Below, piece by piece: positions 59,816 to 64,000 of a stretch of 64,000 bases of DNA (position 1 is its first letter; each line of letters begins with the position of its first letter). The translations under genes and the position numbers were made by a program. A model generated the notes under the pieces. That model was given only the letters and a program-made list of their open reading frames with translations, was not told where the DNA came from and searched no databases. The DNA lies in NCBI RefSeq assembly GCF_001592085.1, contig NZ_BCWD01000007.1, positions 37,891 to 101,890 of the forward strand. The letters run 5' to 3'. Origin of the DNA: Levilactobacillus senmaizukei DSM 21775 = NBRC 103853 (GTDB lineage: Bacteria; Bacillota; Bacilli; Lactobacillales; Lactobacillaceae).

Positions 59816-59905
59816 TGATGGTCGGCGAATGAGTGGCCGACACGGAATAACTTGGTTGGTTAGCTAACGGGTGGTTCAACCATTACCAGAGCTACTCGTT
59901 TACTC
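59816..59905 (+). promoter_or_regulatory. Inverted repeats upstream of the WxL cluster
   Basis: Two perfect palindromes: GTCGGC/GCCGAC (about 59821-59841) and ATTACCAG/CTGGTAAT (about 59882-59919), just before the first WxL gene. They could be operators or leader hairpins; no regulator is nearby. Confidence 0.35.
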
Positions 59906-59947
59906 TAAAGCTGGTAATCATTAGATTATTTTAGAGGAGTGAGTAAG

Positions 59948-60598
59948 ATGACTCGCAGATTAAAGATTTCTCTGTTGAGTAGTTTAGCTGTTCTAACATT
60001 AGGCGTTGGCTTGACCGCAGCACTTCCAGCAGCTGCGGATACAACTGACACCTCGAGTTCAACTAGCTCAAGCAGCAGTAGTTCGGCCTCAACGACCCAA
60101 AGTACGACAACTACTGCGGAATTTGATACCGATCCTAACGCAGCGATTTCGCTTGATTCTGCGCCAAACATCAGCTTTGGTAAGAATGTAACCCCTAACA
60201 CAAAAATCAATGGTAGTTATCCGGCGCTTTCGGCAGATAACCCCGTTGAAGTGTCTAACCCAGGGTTAGGCAGTGGCTGGAGTGTTCAATTGAAGAACAG
60301 TCCATTCACTGATGCCACGGGCAACACACTCGGTGGTGCCGTTCTTTCGTTAGGTTCGCCTGACATTGCTGCTGGCAACACAGGCAACCCTTCCGCAGCA
60401 CCAACCCCTGGCGCAGCGACTAAGCTTGATGGCACGGGAACCAATCAAATTGTCTTCTCGGCTGCGGCTAAGGGTGGTCTAGGTGTTTGGACCGCTGATT
60501 ACAGTCTTGGTGACATTAACCTGGCGGTACCCGCTGGGCAAATGGGCGGGGTTTACACGTCAACGTTGACGTGGCAATTGAGCGATACACCACAATAG
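59948..60598 (+). CDS. WxL-domain cell-surface protein
   Basis: A 216-residue secreted protein: Sec signal peptide (cleavage near PAAADT, about residue 31), Ser/Thr-rich linker, and a C-terminal WxL domain. The first motif is the variant WSVQL and the second is LTWQLSDTPQ at the very C-terminus. WxL domains attach non-covalently to Firmicute peptidoglycan. The ATG at 59948 is eight bases after GAGGAG. First gene of a three-gene surface cluster with a DUF916 anchor protein and a lectin-WxL protein (csc-like arrangement). Confidence 0.92.
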   Translation: MTRRLKISLLSSLAVLTLGVGLTAALPAAADTTDTSSSTSSSSSSSASTTQSTTTTAEFDTDPNAAISLDSAPNISFGKNVTPNTKINGSYPALSADNPVEVSNPGLGSGWSVQLKNSPFTDATGNTLGGAVLSLGSPDIAAGNTGNPSAAPTPGAATKLDGTGTNQIVFSAAAKGGLGVWTADYSLGDINLAVPAGQMGGVYTSTLTWQLSDTPQ

Positions 60599-60657
60599 GC
60601 CACTGAGCAAGGTTAGTAATCGTTAATTTTTCTGACGACTGATTGGGGGAGTCGGTA

Positions 60658-61683
60658 ATGAAACGAGGACTGAAATTTCTATTGGCATTGGGGTTTGCCA
60701 TGATGAGTCTAGCTGGCCAGATACCAACGGCTGCGGCTAATAGTGTTGGTTACACGGTGCGGGCGATGTTACCTAGCAATCAAGATGATCCAACGGTGAA
60801 TTACTTTGCCTTGCGGACCAAGCCGAATGCGCGGCAACGCTTGACGATCGTGATTAACAACACGAGTAGCACGAGGCAAAAGTATTGGGTGAATGTGAAC
60901 CAAGCGGTGACCAATGATAACGGGGTCATCGACTATAGTCAGACAAACCCTAAGTTGGACCCGTCGCTGAAGGTGGGTATCAAAGACATCTTCACGAAGG
61001 CCTCCAACCAAAAGGTAACGGTTCCAGCTAATACCCAAAAACGCGTGGCATTGACGTATCGGATGCCAGCGAAGAAGTTGCGGGGTATTATTCTGGGTGG
61101 GGTCTACGTTGAACAGGTACCGCCTAAGGCTCACAATTCTGGGTCGGCGATCACGTTGAACAATGCCTTTTCCTACGCAATTGGGATTCGGTTACGGGAA
61201 AACACGAAGACCATTGCCCCGAATTTACGGTTACACCAGATTCAAGCGGTGCAGGTCAACCGGCGTAATTTGGTGACGGCCAACCTGCAAAACTCGCAGC
61301 CCGGGATTATGCAAAAACTCACGGTTAATGCGCGAGTGACTAATGCGGGGTCGACGCAAACCCTCATCCGGCAACAACAATCCGGTATGGGGATGGCTCC
61401 CAACAGTAACTTTAACTTTGGTATTCCGTGGGGGAACCAGAATCTCCCGTCCGGTCGCTACACACTTTATCTGTCGGCGAAGGCGGGCGCCCAGAAATGG
61501 CAGTTCAAACGCAACTTCACCATTCAGGGTACAACGGTTCGGCGGCTTAACAAGACTGTTTTGACGCCAACCAAGCAACCTAACTACTGGCTGTACGCCT
61601 TGTTAGGATTACTGATTGCGATGTTGTTAGCCGTTATTGGCTACCTACTCTATCGTGATCGTCACGAAAAATTAACGAAATAG
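60658..61683 (+). CDS. DUF916/DUF3324 WxL-interacting membrane protein
   Basis: A 341-residue protein: signal peptide ending near AAANS, an Ig-like DUF916 domain (VNYFALRTKPNARQRLTIVINNTSS; PAKKLRGIILGGVYVEQ), a DUF3324 domain (LRLHQIQAVQVNRRNLVTANLQNSQPG), and a C-terminal TM helix with cytosolic Arg/Lys tail (about 310-335). Such proteins (WxLIP) bind partner WxL proteins and anchor the complex to the membrane. The start at 60658 follows GGGGAG. Flanked by WxL proteins on both sides, as in csc clusters. Confidence 0.93.
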   Translation: MKRGLKFLLALGFAMMSLAGQIPTAAANSVGYTVRAMLPSNQDDPTVNYFALRTKPNARQRLTIVINNTSSTRQKYWVNVNQAVTNDNGVIDYSQTNPKLDPSLKVGIKDIFTKASNQKVTVPANTQKRVALTYRMPAKKLRGIILGGVYVEQVPPKAHNSGSAITLNNAFSYAIGIRLRENTKTIAPNLRLHQIQAVQVNRRNLVTANLQNSQPGIMQKLTVNARVTNAGSTQTLIRQQQSGMGMAPNSNFNFGIPWGNQNLPSGRYTLYLSAKAGAQKWQFKRNFTIQGTTVRRLNKTVLTPTKQPNYWLYALLGLLIAMLLAVIGYLLYRDRHEKLTK

Positions 61684-61695
61684 GAGGGATGCAAG

Positions 61696-63867
61696 TTGTT
61701 CAAACGGTGGTTGAGCGCTAGCTTGATTCTGTTGGCCGTTTGTCTAAGGAGTAATGAAATAACAGCTCGTGCTGATTATTCTGACGCTTTAGCAACTGCG
61801 CCACAAGGTATTTTAATCAACAAGACCAATCCATTTCTCACGGTAGACACGACTGATAAGAGTTCGACCTCCATTGTGAATGGAAAAAATTCTGAAGCAC
61901 CAGGTACTCAAATTGTCAGGTTGCACGAAAAGCCCTATGAGTTTGGGGCGATTTGGTCGACCGACTCAGGTTATATGGATTTGAAGAAGGTCCAGAAGTT
62001 TTCAATGTGGGTATACTTGGGAAGCCAAGAGAGCCCAGTTAGTAGCGGAATGGCCTTCGTCTTACAGAACGATCCGGCAGGCTTAGGGGCGCTGGCTAAA
62101 TCGCCAGCTGGTAAGAAGACTAAACTGCCCAGCGAAACGTTGGGTGTGTGGGCTGCTGACAACTTGGCACATCAAGGCTCGAAGGTTCATCTGGCCGAAA
62201 CGGCCATTCAAAATAGTTGGGCCTTGGAGTTTGATACGCGGCATAATGGTATGGATGGCGCCAGTGCGGCTGGACAAGGTCAGTCTTTTGACTTGAATGC
62301 GGCCCCCGTGCACATTGCTTCCAATTATCCCGCGCAGTCAACGACGTATATTCAACATGCAACCGATAAGGGCTTCCTAGGTGGTCTCCTGAGTCGGACG
62401 GACTACCATTACTCGATGGACCACAAAGGGGTGTTGGTAGATCCAAAGAACCCGGACTTCTTAGCCACGGGAAAGTGGCATCACTTGTCATTACGTTGGG
62501 ACCCCAGGACGGAGCAGATGACCTATACGTTTGATGACCGTGACCCTAAGACCAACAATCCTTTGCCAGGGCTGCGACAAACGGTGCGAATCGATCCGAA
62601 GAAGATCGATCCAGCGTGGCCGCATTCGGCTAATGAACCGGCTAAAGTTCGTTGGGGCTTTACCTCCGCAACTGGCGCTGCGCATGACGAAAACCTCGTC
62701 ATCTTTGAAAACATTCCTGGTTTGATTGTCGTCGACACTTATGGTGAAATCATTGATGTCGAACGCAAGCAAGCCCTGGCACCACGGGATCAGGTTGTTA
62801 GTGGGGATGAACTACAGGTGGCGTATCATTTGAATTACAAGAGTGGTCGGCAAACGTGGGCCGACATCCGTGCGAAGTTACGATTGCCCGATGGCATTAA
62901 TTATGAGCGGGCAGAGATCCTATACGGTAACGGCAAGAAGCAAGTGCTGTCGCTGGATGAGATGACCGATCGTCAGATCATGATTCGTTTGGATCAAGAG
63001 CTTAGCGATGTTAATGACACGGCGATGATTAATTTCTATGGCAAGGCTATGGAGGTTAAGGAGACTAAGATGGTCCCATCTGTTGGGAGTTCGTTCACCT
63101 CGACCGCTCGAGTAGCCTCGATCGCAACCACTCAGTTTCGGATTAATCCACACGCCGACGTGGACTTACAGATCATCAGTCCAAATTCGGTTTCGCTTGA
63201 GGCCAATCAGGACACGACGGTGCTCGGTAAGGTGGTCGTCACGTGTAATGGCGACATGGGCATGAACCTGCGGACCAAGGTGAAGGCTGCCCTAAACGAC
63301 AAGCCTTTGGATGATCTGCCGGTAAGTGCCGATGGCTTGATTCGATTACCCCTTAAGGCTAGTCAGTTGAAGCCTGGTAACAATGTCTTATCTCTGCGAG
63401 CCGTTACGAGCCACGGAGATGCCTCGCAACGGGTGAAGGTTAACATCAAGGTTGCCGGTGAACTCAAGTTTGCCATGGTATCCCCTAAGGAGAATTTTCA
63501 GTCAGGGACGCTGTCTGGTACCCCCCAATTGATTAAGCGTGCCGGGAGATGGAAACTCGCCATTCAGGACACTCGTGGTAAGGATAAACAATGGTCGTTG
63601 TCGGCCCAAGCTACGCCCCTGACGGTCGACCGCCAACCGGCGGCCGGACGAGTGGTTTACGTTGACGGTGACCGGCGTCTGACATTGAGCAACACGCCAA
63701 CGCGGGTGTTAACCCGTTCGTGCGATGAGAAGATTAACGATGGGAAGTACGAGGTGACGGACGACTGGAAGGCCGATACCGGCGTCCTCCTGGAGTTAAA
63801 CGGTGGTTCGAAAGCTGGCAATTATGAAACCAAGATTACCTGGTCGCTGCAGGATGCCCCTCAATAA
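61696..63867 (+). CDS. L-type lectin protein with C-terminal WxL domain
   Basis: A 723-residue secreted protein: signal peptide, an L-type (legume-like) lectin domain at about residues 40-355 (FSMWVYLGSQ, GMAFVLQNDPAGLGAL, NSWALEFDTRHNGMDG, WHHLSLRWDPRTEQMTYTFDD), beta-sandwich repeats (about 360-600), and a WxL domain with KQWSLSAQ and the terminal ITWSLQDAPQ. It likely binds glycans on plant or host polymers and sits on the cell wall. The start is TTG at 61696, seven bases after GGAGGG; an ATG at 61689 is out of frame. Last gene of the cluster. Confidence 0.92.
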   Translation: MFKRWLSASLILLAVCLRSNEITARADYSDALATAPQGILINKTNPFLTVDTTDKSSTSIVNGKNSEAPGTQIVRLHEKPYEFGAIWSTDSGYMDLKKVQKFSMWVYLGSQESPVSSGMAFVLQNDPAGLGALAKSPAGKKTKLPSETLGVWAADNLAHQGSKVHLAETAIQNSWALEFDTRHNGMDGASAAGQGQSFDLNAAPVHIASNYPAQSTTYIQHATDKGFLGGLLSRTDYHYSMDHKGVLVDPKNPDFLATGKWHHLSLRWDPRTEQMTYTFDDRDPKTNNPLPGLRQTVRIDPKKIDPAWPHSANEPAKVRWGFTSATGAAHDENLVIFENIPGLIVVDTYGEIIDVERKQALAPRDQVVSGDELQVAYHLNYKSGRQTWADIRAKLRLPDGINYERAEILYGNGKKQVLSLDEMTDRQIMIRLDQELSDVNDTAMINFYGKAMEVKETKMVPSVGSSFTSTARVASIATTQFRINPHADVDLQIISPNSVSLEANQDTTVLGKVVVTCNGDMGMNLRTKVKAALNDKPLDDLPVSADGLIRLPLKASQLKPGNNVLSLRAVTSHGDASQRVKVNIKVAGELKFAMVSPKENFQSGTLSGTPQLIKRAGRWKLAIQDTRGKDKQWSLSAQATPLTVDRQPAAGRVVYVDGDRRLTLSNTPTRVLTRSCDEKINDGKYEVTDDWKADTGVLLELNGGSKAGNYETKITWSLQDAPQ

Positions 63868-63945
63868 TAAATCAGGCCGGAAGCGGCGTGGTTTAAAGGT
63901 GGTGAGCAAACCGCTATGGCGGCTCAGTCTCTGAATAGCTTTACG

Positions 63946-63983
63946 AAAAAAGACGATCGTCAAGTTGACGACCGCCTTTTTTA
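63946..63983 (+). terminator. Terminator of the WxL cluster
   Basis: GACGATCGTCA/TGACGACCGCC imperfect stem flanked by A6 and T7. Confidence 0.8.
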
Positions 63984-64000
63984 GGTTTAAGTGATTATTT

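Overview
The window comes from a Gram-positive, low-to-mid GC lactic acid bacterium. The best fit is a heterofermentative Lactobacillaceae species of the Levilactobacillus type. The evidence is strong AGGAGG ribosome binding sites, many intrinsic terminators, a T-box leader, CcpA-type cre sites, a WxL/DUF916 surface cluster, a disaccharide-phosphorylase locus, and a fructokinase plus NADH-type mannitol 2-dehydrogenase pair (fructose used as electron acceptor). The species name is inference.

Layout. 0-13 kb: accessory metabolic and efflux genes. These are an iron alcohol dehydrogenase with an unusual metal ligand, a lipoprotein, a beta-lactamase-like serine hydrolase, a CDF metal transporter, an HxlR/OYE module, a TetR/DUF4097 module with two matching operators, a MerR/MFS module, and a purine-type permease (apparently frameshifted) plus phosphoribosyltransferase. 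13.5-15.5 kb: an oligopeptide-binding lipoprotein behind a T-box riboswitch. 15.8-24.2 kb: a complete type II-A CRISPR-Cas locus (cas9, an antisense tracrRNA, cas1, cas2, csn2, and an array of 34 repeats and 33 spacers), followed by a small single-pass membrane protein. 24.5-31.3 kb: an AEC carrier with a D-2-hydroxyacid dehydrogenase, a leftward operon of three zinc-ribbon proteins behind a possible attenuator, and a NUDIX hydrolase. 31.6-36.5 kb: a cre-controlled sugar operon (GPH permease, alpha/beta hydrolase, GH65 phosphorylase). 36.8-41.6 kb: a guanidine-I riboswitch controlling an SMR pair, then the fructokinase/mannitol dehydrogenase/membrane protein operon. 41.7-45.1 kb: a vitamin B6 module (MocR regulator, pyridoxal kinase, ECF S component). 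45.5-59.7 kb: LacI regulator, tRNA-Gln, sulfotransferase-like lipoprotein, MerR-zinc ribbon fusion, C39-like peptidase, isochorismatase, DUF4097 protein, Dus, FabV, flavodoxin, GNAT, amino-acid permease. 59.9-63.9 kb: a WxL cell-surface cluster with an L-type lectin protein.

The least explained signal is a dispersed family of GC-rich, 110-165 nt intergenic elements (4141-4303, 4414-4577, 30183-30309, 30646-30772, 40850-40970, 41057-41176, with a weaker relative at 575-687). They share a hairpin around GAGCC..AGAGCGGTCTC. Their stem sequences differ between copies while staying complementary, which suggests a conserved RNA (or single-stranded DNA) fold. Two of the intergenic regions carry them as convergent pairs and one as a tandem pair. 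I do not recognise this family.
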